Shown here: piece after piece, positions 1 to 10,498 of the stretch
Position numbering within the stretch: the first letter of the stretch is position 1
Layout of the letters: each line of letters opens with the position of its first letter
DNA from: Gordionus sp. m RMFG-2023
Taxonomy: Eukaryota > Nematomorpha > Gordioida > Chordodea > Parachordodidae
Assembly: GCF_954871325.1 (NCBI RefSeq)
Contig: NC_088777.1
Location: forward strand, 54,102,703-54,166,702
Direction: 5' to 3'
DNA: 64,000 bases
Notes under the pieces: generated by a model
Database searches by the model: none
What the model was told of the DNA's origin: nothing
The model's input: the letters and a program-made list of their open reading frames with translations, nothing else
Position numbers and translations under genes: made by a program

Positions 1-1298
1 ATTCATTTAATTTAAATAATCAAACATTGTTAAACATTTAAAATGAATTTTTATTTTCAAAAAAAAATTCGTATATTTTATCAACAATTGAAACTGACAT
101 CATTTATTTATATACATGATATATTATATTGAATAATAAATCCTTACTTTAGAAGGAAAATTAAGCTGGGTTGTTGTTAAACATGGATAATTATTTTATT
201 ATACTGGTTGTTATATAGCGCAAATTTTTATATGTCGCATTCATTTTTAATTAACACAATTTATATTAACTTCACTTAATAATTTCATTAGATTTTTTTT
301 ATATATATAGAATAAATTTATTATAGTTTTTTAGTTAAAACTAAAAAAAGTTTTAAATCTTTTTGTTAAATCTTGTCTAACTTCCTGCCAACCTTAACAG
401 TTGTTGAAGCTACTTATTTTTTGAAACTATTAATTTTCATTTGAAAAAATAAATAAATCAGAGTTGCACCCATATAAATCCGGTATCGGCCGGATATTAC
501 CGATATCGGACTAAGAAGAAATAGGAAATGTTTGATTTTTAAAAGTAAAATATGAATGCACGCATTCAATAAACAGTGTGGTGGAGCATGATATTTTACT
601 CTTAAACACTTTTCTTTTCTAATCTATTTAGAAATTTATTTTCTTAGAAATTCGTGCCTTAATAGGTCTATTCATAAACAATTTTTTTTTAGAAGATTTT
701 ATTATTTTGGGTAGCGTAGTTAATTGATGGAGTTCTTCCGACCACGACTATAATTCTCAGGCTACCCGACCAAAACCTCGATGGCCGAACCGATTTATTA
801 CCTAAATCGAATCAATTTAAGCTACTAGCGCCAATATTTTTTCGCAATAAAAACGGACCGGGCCTGAAATTTTTTTAAAAATATTCGAATCGGACCATAT
901 ATTTTAAAACCAAATTCGCCATTATTGGCTATAAAAATCCAAAAATAAATAAAATATATTTTAAAAAAATCCGGGCCGGAACCCTGGTAGGGGCCGAAAA
1001 TAATTTTTGAAAAAAAATCCGGGCCGGGCCGTATAAATGGTACCTCTCTGCAGGTCTCTGTTGGTAGCCATATATATTTTGGGTACAAATAAAAATTAAA
1101 TTGTTATCAAGATCCAATAACGGGGCATATAAACGTATTCCCCATTTAATCAATCGAATAATTTTTATCGCTCGGGGTCAAAGTTATTCGATCAAAAACT
1201 CGACTTGAGTCTTTTTTTTTAGTCGACTAAATTTAGCCGTTTAAAAACATTAATTTTTTGGCATCGATAAAATTGAAAGTAATTTTTAAAAAAATAAT
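1..1298. other. AT-rich intergenic DNA with hAT-like remnant
   Basis: I see no gene here. At about 840-1062 there is a degraded hAT-type miniature element: GC-rich GGCCGGGCC-type subterminal blocks alternate with A/T runs, and the right end reads CTGCAGGTCTCTG. It belongs to the same family as the well-bounded copy at 27519-27815. Both share the internal run around TTATTGGCTATAAAAATC. Its left terminus is not recognisable. The GATATCGG-rich patch at 480-510 resembles the ends of the element at 4141-4836. Confidence 0.45.
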
Positions 1299-1535
1299 AT
1301 GCTGAATAGACTCGAGCTCAACGGTAACGGACGGCGCCTAACATGGGAGGCCAGACCCAGAAGCGTGCATGAGGGCATAGCTAACGCTATAGCAAAGTGC
1401 GATTGCCTCGTTTTCGAATCGGGCGTGGCATCGCTCTTCGCCGAAAATGGAAATCTCGCCATCAACGTCACTATAACATCCGCCAATGGTTCCGCTAATA
1501 TCTTAGCCGGCCCAAACTCGCCGCCCCAGAAATAA
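1299..1535 (+). CDS. SIAH/seven-in-absentia E3 ubiquitin ligase, C-terminal exon or fragment
   Basis: SIAH proteins are RING E3 ubiquitin ligases whose C-terminal substrate-binding domain forms a beta sandwich and dimer. This 78-codon frame reads like the end of that domain: [19 protein letters not shown], then [28 protein letters not shown] and INVTI. In animal SIAH proteins these blocks occur in the same order just before the C-terminus. Here the frame continues about 17 codons beyond the usual end. The RING and zinc-finger parts are absent, so this is a terminal exon whose earlier exons lie left of the window, or an isolated fragment. An acceptor could be TGAATAG before the ACTCGAG codons. 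The frame is open and far more GC-rich than its surroundings, which favours a functional exon. Exact exon start is uncertain. Confidence 0.72.
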   Translation: MLNRLELNGNGRRLTWEARPRSVHEGIANAIAKCDCLVFESGVASLFAENGNLAINVTITSANGSANILAGPNSPPQK

Positions 1536-2961
1536 TACGAAGAAAGAAAAGGAAAGGAAACGTCGATATTTTTTATTTGTTGCGAATTAATAGAAGTCAT
1601 GTTTTTGTAGTATTATACCATTTCATTAAACAATATATTATGATTTCTATATTTAAAACTGTACGTATTATGTTTATAATTACAGACTCATTACGATAAA
1701 TAATGTATAACAATATAAAAGTTAGTTTGTGTCTACCATTTAGAAATGTTACTATGTTACTACTAACCATCCTATGATACTAATGAATATATTTAAAGCT
1801 TGTTTCTGATTTATATCATATGGCTGCAGCCAGACCCTAATTCAAAGTGTTCCCCATAGGTTAAATAACGCAAGTATTATTTGTCAACAAATACCCCCCT
1901 TATTTTTAGTTGCAATATACATTTTCTATTAATATTTGAATTATAAATTTTGTAAAAAAAATGTTGAATAACTAAATTTAATTCGAATCTAAAAAAAAAA
2001 GTTTGTTATAATTATAATTCTTATGACAAATTTTGTATAAAAAAATAAATTTGATATAATATATTTTTTTTGTAAATTTATACTCATTATATTTTTACAT
2101 TTTTATCGACACGATATGATATGAATAAATATAGTTTAGTGTTAGGTTGATGTTTAAACATTTACCCGATATTAGTATTTAATATTTACTCAAGTTAAGA
2201 GTTAATATTGGTTAGTTTGTCTTTTTTTGAACTAATTGTAACACGTAGGATTGAGATCTAGCAAAAAAATTATAAGGCTATTATGACTCGGATTTAATCC
2301 TGACTTAGTAAAACAAATCTGAAATTCAAGCTCGTGAACAGCATTACCGAGTAGTTTATGCATTAGAAAGATTTAGGTTAGGTTGGAAGAGAAATCAGGT
2401 GTTACCATTCATGATTTGACTCAAGTCGGCCAGGGGTGCTTTCCAGCTCATAGAAGTTTGGGGGTGGCTAGAAATGGGTTTAGACTAAAATATATTGTGT
2501 TGGGCCAATAGAAAATAGCTTTTTCATTTATTAAATTAAAATGATAAATACCGTTTATCTGGAATTAGTCCAAGCAATTAGTGATATTTAACTTTATAAA
2601 AAATAATATAAAATTATAAAAAAATAGATAATTGGGAGAGGCTACGGGGTTGGCCGAAATTTTAGCCTACTTGCAGGGTACTACCTATGACTAATTTCTA
2701 AATTTAAATTATTTTTTTTTAAATTACGATTAAAATTTTTTCAAATATATTTTGTTTAGATTTGATTTTTTAACTTATATTTTTATTTAATAGGTTATAT
2801 TAACTTAAATAAATAGTGGGCTCAGGTTTAGCAATAAAATCAAAACAAATTACTGCATTAGAAAGGACAGACAAAATTAATTTATCCTTACTTTTATAAA
2901 TATAAATAAAAAAATTTAAGCAGCCACAAGTTACAACTGAGATATAAACCATTCCCCTTTT
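1536..2961. other. intergenic, nothing recognised
   Basis: AT-rich sequence downstream of the SIAH-like exon. I find no convincing coding frame, RNA gene or bounded transposon here. Confidence 0.4.
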
Positions 2962-3484
2962 TAGTGTTTGCAACGGTCCGGTCCGGTCTTATTAGACTTT
3001 TCGGTCCTATGGGACGGTCCCGTCCAACAACACGGTCCGGTCCGACCGAAGACCAATTTAAGAATATAAAAGTTTACTATAAATTGCTTTATAGTTAATG
3101 TGTATGTACATGAACATATAAAATATGATTATTTAATGCCTAACACTTTATAATATCTAATTCATTGTTTACTTTTTATATTCTTCCGTTTCATTAAATT
3201 CAATATTCATAGTTTACTTTTTATATTCTTCTTTGATTAGGCATTTGTGTATAATATAATAAAAATGAATTGATGATATAATTGAAATATTAATAGGGTA
3301 GTTTAACTATTCATTTTTAATAAATTTAAATACAAAATAAAACTTTTGTAGCTTTATAAAAAATTTTTTTAGGTGAAACCGGACCGACGGTCCCACGGTC
3401 CGGTCTCATTTGACTTAACGGTCCATCGGTCCGGTCCCATTTTAGAAAAAAAGAACGGACTGAACCGGACCGTTGCAAACACTA
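2962..3484. mobile_element. hAT-type non-autonomous element (523 bp)
   Basis: Both ends carry the inverted repeat TAGTGTTTGCAACGGTCCGG, and the element is flanked by the identical 8-bp direct repeat CCCCTTTT (2954-2961 and 3485-3492). An 8-bp target duplication with such termini is diagnostic of hAT elements. Subterminal regions are packed with CGGTCC/GGACCG words, as expected for transposase-binding arrays. The AT-rich centre codes for nothing visible. Confidence 0.92.
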
Positions 3485-4140
3485 CCCCTTTTCATATCAA
3501 CTTATCTGACAGAATTTCAAAAAATTTTAAATATCAAACTTAAAATTATTTTAATCAAATAATTAAAATATTTCTGGGTTAGGAAAAAATAAATCAATAA
3601 TTTTACTAATGTTATAAATGTGGTTCAACATATTTTTCGATCAAAAATACTTTGCGCAAATCTCAAGCCCATAAAAGCCCCAAATAAAATTTTAATTCTT
3701 CACTAATTTTGTAAGATTACATAATTTAGACAAGGCTTGCTAATCTATAACAAATCCTAATTGTTTAGGAATAGGGTGCTCAGCAGAAATTTCATAATAT
3801 TAGTTCTATTTATTAATAAAAATATAGTTTTTTAATATTTCAAAAATTCTTTATTCTGCCTATAAGCTTTTCATTGAATTGGGTTTATTGCCTGAGATCA
3901 ATAATTTATTTTCAATAATATATACATTCTAAATATCACAATTATATATAACTACGAGTGAAAAAGGTTATTTATATTGTAAAGAGTTCTTTAATTTGTT
4001 GACTTGTCTTGTACTTGTTTTATTTCTTTTTCCAGTTCAACTATTGCCCTTTCAATTTCGTAATTTTTGCTAACCAAGCCAACCCAACTATTTTTTTTAA
4101 AAATAAAGTAAAACAATGTATTCAGAAATTATGTAATAAC

Positions 4141-4836
4141 TAGAGCTGTGCCGATCCACAAATTTTTCACCGATCCGATTCCGTTATTCCAATATTACTT
4201 AAAACCGATCCCATCTGATATTTTCCGATATCACTAAAAACCGATCCGATTCCGATATTTCTATTGAGTTTTATTTACCATCTGTTTTTGAACCAATGTC
4301 ATAAAAATATCGATATTTTTTATTATAAAAAAAACCAAGAAACTTTCAGAATGATTAAGTGTATTTTTATTCTCCAAAAGTTAATAATCCCATTTTTAAT
4401 ATTTTCATTGTTCATGGGTGAATGTGTAGTGTTGTTACAGCCCCATTTAGTCGTAGCCAAAATATTATTACCTAAGACTCGAAATATCGCCAATAGAAAT
4501 AAAAACCTTTTATGCCATATGTGGGCAAAATATAATCTTGAGTTAACCATTTTTAAAATTGGCAAAGTCGAGCCCACTAGCTGAATGTGATTCGTTAGAC
4601 ATTTTAAAATCCTTTAATTGTTGCAGATAATGTAAAAAAAAGGTGTAAAATTAAAAAAAATTTTTTAAACATTACATTCAACAAATAAGTATTTTAGTTC
4701 CTATCATCAATTTATTAATAAATTTTTTTTAAAAATAAAAAAAAATTATACAATTTTTATACAATAAGATATATTTTTGGAAAAAGCTAAATATCGGTGC
4801 CGATCCAATCCAATATTTAATATCGGCACAGCCCTA
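4141..4836 (-). mobile_element. hAT-type element with decayed transposase tail (696 bp)
   Basis: Inverted termini TAGAGCTGTGCCGAT / ATCGGCACAGCCCTA are flanked by a perfect 8-bp duplication GTAATAAC (4133-4140 and 4837-4844). Subterminal CCGATCCGATTCCGAT-type repeats lie at both ends. On the minus strand, 4323-4577 reads WHKRFLFLLAIFRVLGNN followed by ILATT. This resembles the conserved hAT C-terminal dimerisation motif (FPxLAxLARxyLxIPAT). It is therefore an internally deleted relative of an autonomous hAT, not a gene. The transposase match is by eye and weak; the element boundaries are strong. Confidence 0.9.
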
Positions 4837-4844
4837 GTAATAAC

Positions 4845-6427
4845 TGTCAAATAATGATATTAGTCTAAAAAAATTTGATTAATAACAGTAAAAAAATGTT
4901 ATCACCTTGATTCCAATTCTTGCAATTGCCTACCCACATTAATCTGGTCATTTTTTCTTTGCCAATTCACTTCTTGTGTCTTTTTCCTTAAACGTCACGC
5001 CATGCATACATTTTATTTTTAAAAAAAAATTGATTGAATTATTTTAATTTGATAATTCTTTTCCTATTCAAAAAAAAAATCAGACTTCAGAACTTGGAAT
5101 AAGAATAAAGATTCCAGGTGTAAATATTTTTAAAAAGGTAATTCTGGTTAAAAGTGTCCAAACGATAAACCATTTTTAGAACTTATTTGTGCTTTTAAAA
5201 CGTCAATATGGGTTATGATTTAAGTCCTTAAAAATTTTAAGAAAAGAATTGGCTTCGATTATTTCTCCTCATTCTAAATTCTAAAAAAAATGTGCTTAAA
5301 ATTGCAATGCTTGATTATTTAAATTTAATTTTAAAAGACTAACAGTAATTAATAGATGGTATTTTACCAATGAGTAACACAAAAATTTGATTTTGAATTT
5401 TCAAAAAGAAAACAGTGAATGAGTGGTGAAAAATATAATGTCAAACATAGCTTCATACTCAACTGATTTATTTGTATTATTGGACATTACATGTATAAAT
5501 TATTAGCCACTATTAGGCCTCTTCAAAAATGAATACAAGCCAAATAGTGCATTTTTCATTTAAATAATAAAATTTATTATTTGTATTGAATTTGAATTAT
5601 TCAAATAATTCTTTTTTTTAAATATTATAAAATAATTAATATGAATATATTAGTTTTTCTTATTGCATATCTAATTTTAAACAGAAAAAATATTCTAATA
5701 AATAAAATGCGATTCAAATTATTAACAAAATTAAAATGCATATTAATTTAATCTCTAATGCCACCAATTTTTATTGCAAAGAGTTTTTCTTATTGTTTTT
5801 TATAAGACATAAGATTATGACAGTAAATTAGTTCTTACTAAGAAAGTCACAAGCAATTTATGCATACCCCAATAATCATATCACCTATTTGATTGATAGA
5901 TTATCAATAGAAATGACATATAATTAAATTTTATTAAAAACATCTTATTTAATTATTCTGATTAATTGAATATTTGATCAAATTATTGAATTATTCTAAT
6001 AACTAATCAAATATATGAATCATTTAAATAGAATAATTCTTTATTCATTTCATATATTCATATTTGAACAAAACAAACAATATTTGTATATTATTCTTCA
6101 AAATTATTCAAAATGAATGTAATAATCTATTCATTTTTGAATAGGCCTAGTCACTATTTAAGATATACTCTTTGCAGAATTTTTGTTTTACTTCCACACC
6201 TATTAACATTCACCCTACATATAAGGGTTATTATTTTTTAATTTTATTTCAGAAAGAAATTAAGTATTTAATTAACTTTCAACAATATTTACCTTTCAAC
6301 AACATAATTAGCAGCCTCTTTATTGATTTAAATGATTGATCATTTTTTAGCAGGTAAAAAAAATTAAAATGTGTTATAATAGTTATTTGGTCATTTGTTA
6401 GGGAGTTTGCATTAACTAACTGACTAA
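4845..6427. other. intergenic, downstream of BCAS2
   Basis: AT-rich sequence between the hAT element and the 3' end of the minus-strand BCAS2 gene. Open frames are short and lack recognisable motifs. I see no other feature. Confidence 0.4.
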
Positions 6428-7157
6428 TCAGGCTTGTTTCAGCTTTATAAATAAATCAATGTAAGTGGCACATAAATTTTGCATAGAATTAGAAATGTAA
6501 TGTCTATTATATTTAAAGTACTTAATTTTAATGAGTTGTTTCTTTAATTCTTCCACCATAATGTTTAGTATCTTATTATAATTTTTCCAAGCTATTGATC
6601 CATATTCCCCCATCAATTCTAAGTTAGAGATCCTGAAATATAATATTTTAAGTTTTATAAAGATATTATTGCTAACCTAGTGGCCTGGTGCTCTAATTGA
6701 GCCATTGAATTTTCAACTGCTTCATTCCAAGCTGTAATATCTGTTAGTTTTCCTGGAGGTGGTGTTGGTAATTCATATCTAATATAATAAGTGTTAAAAG
6801 ATACCTAGAAGAGAAGAAAGGATTACCTCCTCATATTCATCATTTCCATTGGGTTATGATTAGCAATTCTTGCAAATTCATTTTTCATTATATCAGTCTT
6901 AATAAAAATTTATTAAACTTTGCAAATAATTTTACCTCAAAGTCATTTAAATTTAATTGGGGAAGATGTTCAAGATAGTTTTTGGTTGGTTTATATCTCT
7001 TAGTTTCCTCTTCAACTAAGCTCAAAGCCTATAAAAGAAGAGATAACATTTATCTTTCTTATATTACTATTTCTCTGATTCTCAAATCATCAAATCCTTG
7101 ATCAATATAAGGTAGGGCATCTACAATAACCTCATTTGTGTTCCAGTCCCTTGACAT
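6428..7157 (-). CDS. BCAS2: BCAS2/SPF27 pre-mRNA splicing factor
   Basis: BCAS2 (SPF27) is a core subunit of the PRP19/CDC5L complex, which activates the spliceosome in the nucleus. Five exons on the minus strand join in phase: 7157-7068, 7028-6936, 6897-6827, 6778-6677 and 6632-6428. All introns have GT-AG ends and are about 40-50 bp. The protein has about 186 residues. Recognisable family blocks in order are [69 protein letters not shown] and [19 protein letters not shown]. The ATG at 7157 precedes the first conserved block by eight codons. The frame stops where the human coiled-coil tail continues, so the C-terminus is some 25-40 residues shorter than the usual 225; either a further small exon was missed or the tail is reduced. 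Confidence 0.93.
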
Positions 7158-7611
7158 AAATTTTTTGTGCTAAAAATCAGAATATATTAGAGTTTTAGGG
7201 AAAAGGCGACGATTGACATTCTGCCAATGGCGAATTCTTTTATTTATTAAATGACATTATAAATTGCAATTATTTGACCTTTTATAAATTATTATAATTT
7301 TATTATCATTTTTAAATTATAAATTATTATTCATCTGTTAAACCAAATTATGAATGTTTACTATTTATTATAATACATTGCAATTTAATAAATATATTTA
7401 CATTTAGAAATTTCCAAAATGAACCTTATTGGTTTTATAGAAATCCTTTTAATAATATTCATCAAATTAACCAAAAGATTATGTTTTATTTTTTATTTTA
7501 TTTATCTGCAAATCAGGGACATCAGAAGCCTTTACAATCTCATGGGACTCAAAAATGTTTATTAAAATTATATCAACAAAATTATCGGTCTTCATTGGCA
7601 AGAGTGAGGCG
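7158..7611. promoter_or_regulatory. upstream region of BCAS2
   Basis: AT-rich flank upstream of the BCAS2 start codon. It must contain the promoter, but I cannot point to a specific core element. The next feature upstream is a repeat copy. Confidence 0.25.
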
Positions 7612-8040
7612 CGCAGGGCTCGAGCCCCCTAAAAAATCTGAATAGCACCCTGAATCAAAATTTTTTTTAATGGCTCCTTTATATCCTCTTACTAAAAATA
7701 TATTTTTATGATTGGCCCTTGAACTATTTCTTTTATAATTCTATTAAGTGATATATAGATAAAATTTTATTATTTAAAAATTAATAATTTTTATTAAATG
7801 AATACTATTTTAATTATTATATTAGATGAATACATATAAATTATATTTTTACCATGTGAGCTTACAATCAAATTCTGTGTTAAAATAGAATATCGATAAC
7901 ACTCATTAAATATTAATTTAGTATTAATAGTTGAAGTTCTTGACTTTTAGTATATAAATTAATATATAACCCTAATTAAATAAATATAATCATATTGGAA
8001 ATTAACAAATTTAATATTGTAATTACCCGAGTTCAAAATT
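7612..8040 (-). repeat. Inverted second copy of the terminal part of the 10.5-12.5 kb element
   Basis: Read on the minus strand, this segment matches 12036-12478 closely. Shared landmarks in order are the GAACTCGG start, TTATTTAATTAGGGTTATAT, AACTTCAACTATTAATnCTAAATTAATATTTA, GATATTCTATTTT, AATTTGATTG, TTAATGGCTCC and GGGCTCGAGCCCC. It is therefore a partial copy of the same transposon family in opposite orientation, about 4 kb away. Confidence 0.8.
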
Positions 8041-8099
8041 AACTAATTAACAGTCATGTCCGTTAAACAATTAATATTTAATGCTTTTGAAATAAATAT

Positions 8100-8280
8100 C
8101 AGAGACCTACAGGCCTGACCCTAAGCCCTGTAGCATTTTAATTTTTTTAAATATACCTTATCTTGGCATAAAAAATCTTTTAAATATATACAGGCCGGGC
8201 CTAAAATTTTTCAAAATAACCAGGCATGGCGTAAGATTGTTATAACTGGGCCGGGCAAGACCGTAAGATTTTTTTAAAAA
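8100..8280. mobile_element. hAT-like miniature element remnant
   Basis: It begins AGAGACCTACAGGCCTGACCC and carries internal CAGGCCGGGCCT and GGGCCGGGC blocks separated by A/T runs. This is the style of the element at 27519-27815. The right terminus and target duplication are not clear, so this is a degraded copy. Confidence 0.5.
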
Positions 8281-8719
8281 ATTTATATATTTAATTATTA
8301 TATTCGTCAATTAGATATGATTATAAGATTCTATTATATATATATATTAATATAATATTCGGTGATGGTTAACACTATCTAATATCTACTGATCGATGCA
8401 TGGAAATAATTTACACAATCTTATTTTAGCGGAACCATGGCTTCGTCAAAAATGTGATATAATTTTGAAAAATGATTTATCAATAATGTGCGGTATGAAC
8501 TTAAATTGGTACCATTTCCGTTGCACAAATATTCTAAAAAAACCATGAAAATATATATGGTTTTGTATAAATTGTCGTTAATGTAATGATTATATTATTT
8601 ATTTTACTTATATTTATAAAATATATATATTAATAAAACTAATTCATGTTTGTTACAATATATTAGATTTGATTACATAAACCGATAGTTTTTATTTAAA
8701 AAAAAAACAATGTTGGAAT

Positions 8720-10289
8720 TAGAGGTCTGCATTGGGCGGGTTTTAGGATAATATGCCCGCCCACTCAATGTTTAAAAAAATTTTAACCCCCCCGCCCAGC
8801 CCGCCCATAGTTTTCAAAAAAAATATACCCGCCCGCCCATTAATCTAAAAATTTTTACCCGCCCGCCCATTAGTCTAAAATTTCTTGCCCGCCCACCCAT
8901 TAGTCAGAAATTTTTTACCCGCCCGCCCATTATTTATAAAAATTTTTTTACCCAAGTCCGCTATTTTAAGCATCTAATGAAAATAGTCTCAACATTACAT
9001 CTCTATAAGTTTTATAATTTAGGAAATTACTATATTAAGCTTAAAAAATATGCAATATAAATTATGGATAATTTATTTTATCAAATAAAATATTTATAAA
9101 ATATAAATATAAAATAAATATTATAAGTAATTATAATGCAAAAATAATAATGAATCCCCATTTTCGGGATTCAAACACGTTTTTCTTTGTTCTAAAAACC
9201 TTCCGGCAATGCTAAATTTTCTTTTAGAAGTAGCGTTTGGATACGTTGTGGCTAACTGTTGTAGCACAAGGAATTATCTTATTAACATCCAATTTACCAT
9301 ATGTTGCCCCTAAGTCGGCAAATCTTTGTAAAATATTTATAAATCCAGGTCCTTAAACTGCTTGAAATGGCCTAAAAAAGATAAAAGAATAATTTATTAA
9401 ATTAAAATACCTAATGTCTCTAGCGCAATATTCTACAAAATTCGCTATTAGACCAGATTTTATCGTTTTGTTTAATTGAGAATTGTCTTTTTCAAAATAT
9501 CCAGTTATTTTTTTATTATCTATCAAATCTTCATAATTTGCAGATGAACATTGATGCCGAAGGAAGAAGGAGGTGCCACTTTTGCTATTATATTTAAAGA
9601 TGGACTCGCAATCATTGCAGCGAATCCAATCTAGCTTTTTGTCATTTTCATCAAAAATAATTTTAAATTGTTTCCACATAGACTATTTAAGTTTATTATT
9701 ATTATCTTCATTGTTTTTTATCTTATACAAATTATTTTTTATTTTCTTAGCAATCAATTCTTTATTCATATTTTAAAATTAAATTAAAAAATATTATTTT
9801 GTTAAAATTATGTTATAAAAAATAATATTTATATATATATAAGAAAATATAAATGAAAATAAAAAGGGCAATATAAAGATAAACAATCATTACTAAAATA
9901 AAATAACACAATGGAGTAATTTCATTATTCCCAAAAAAGGAAATTTTAATTTTCAATATCTAAAATTATATATTTTAAGAAAAAAGTTTTATTTCATTAC
10001 CATAAAAGGAGATTTTAATTTGTTTATAGAAAAAAGTTTGTTTTTATTTGTAGAAAAAGTTTTTTTTAATTGAAGAAAAAAGTTGATTTATTTTATAAAA
10101 AGTTATACCAGAAAAAGGCTTTTTATTTTTTAAGTTCGTAAGAACAGTTTTTTATTAATTAAAATAAAATTTTTCAATTTTTTTAAAATTGTTTAAATTT
10201 CTAAATTACTTAACCCACCCGCCCGCCCGCCCGCCCGCCTGCCTGTTTTTAAAAAAAATTTAGCCGCCCGCCCGCCCAGTAGACCTCTA
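8720..10289 (-). mobile_element. hAT transposon, internally deleted, with BED-finger remnant (1570 bp)
   Basis: Inverted termini TAGAGGTCTGC / AGTAGACCTCTA are flanked by the perfect 8-bp duplication GTTGGAAT (8712-8719 and 10290-10297). The left subterminal region has about four tandem units of roughly 31 bp, each with CCCGCCCGCCCATTA. The right end has runs of CCCG. On the minus strand, 9679-9353 encodes the start of a transposase: 108 residues with a BED-type zinc finger (CNDCESIFKYNSKSGTS, then LRHQC). The last metal-ligand spacing looks shortened. The DDE core and the C-terminal dimerisation domain are missing, so the element is not autonomous. Confidence 0.93.
9353..9679 (-). pseudogene. 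hAT transposase N-terminal BED zinc-finger fragment
   Basis: BED fingers bind the terminal repeats in many hAT transposases. The frame starts MWKQFKIIFDENDKKLDWI, followed by C-x2-C, the GTS signature and LRH. After the finger, the sequence GYFEKDN then KSGLIANFVEYCARDIR resembles the linker that precedes the RNase H-like core in this superfamily. The frame ends soon afterwards; no catalytic residues remain. It is the minus-strand cargo of the 8720-10289 element. Confidence 0.75.
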
Positions 10290-10298
10290 GTTGGAATA

Positions 10299-10498
10299 TA
10301 CAAAAAATCGGTTAGATTATAAAAAGCCATTCTTTTTTTAGTGAGTCTTAAAAAAACAATGTAATATACAAAAAGATTACATAAACCGATGGTTTTTATT
10401 TAAAAAACGGAGTTAGTTTTAAAATTCAATGTTAGAATATACAAAGGTTAAATTATAAAAAGCGATTTAAAGTTAGTTTTTAAACATAATGTTAGAAT
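10299..10498. repeat. Imperfect tandem repeat interrupted by the hAT element
   Basis: Units contain GATTACATAAACCGAT, GTTTTTATTTAAAAAA, AATGTTRGAATATAC and ATTATAAAAAGC. One unit is split by the 8720-10289 element (left half about 8673-8719, right half from 10290). A second lies at about 10375-10465 and a third partial one reaches 10498. The transposon therefore landed in pre-existing tandem DNA. Confidence 0.6.

Noticed and set aside
825-1153. Overlapping minus-strand frames
   Set aside because: They lie in a decayed hAT miniature element; the apparent GP/FF-rich protein comes from GGCC words between A/T runs.
8740-10280. CRISPR-like array from regularly spaced CCCGCCCGCCC units
   Set aside because: Units are adjacent subterminal repeats of a eukaryotic hAT element with no unique spacers.
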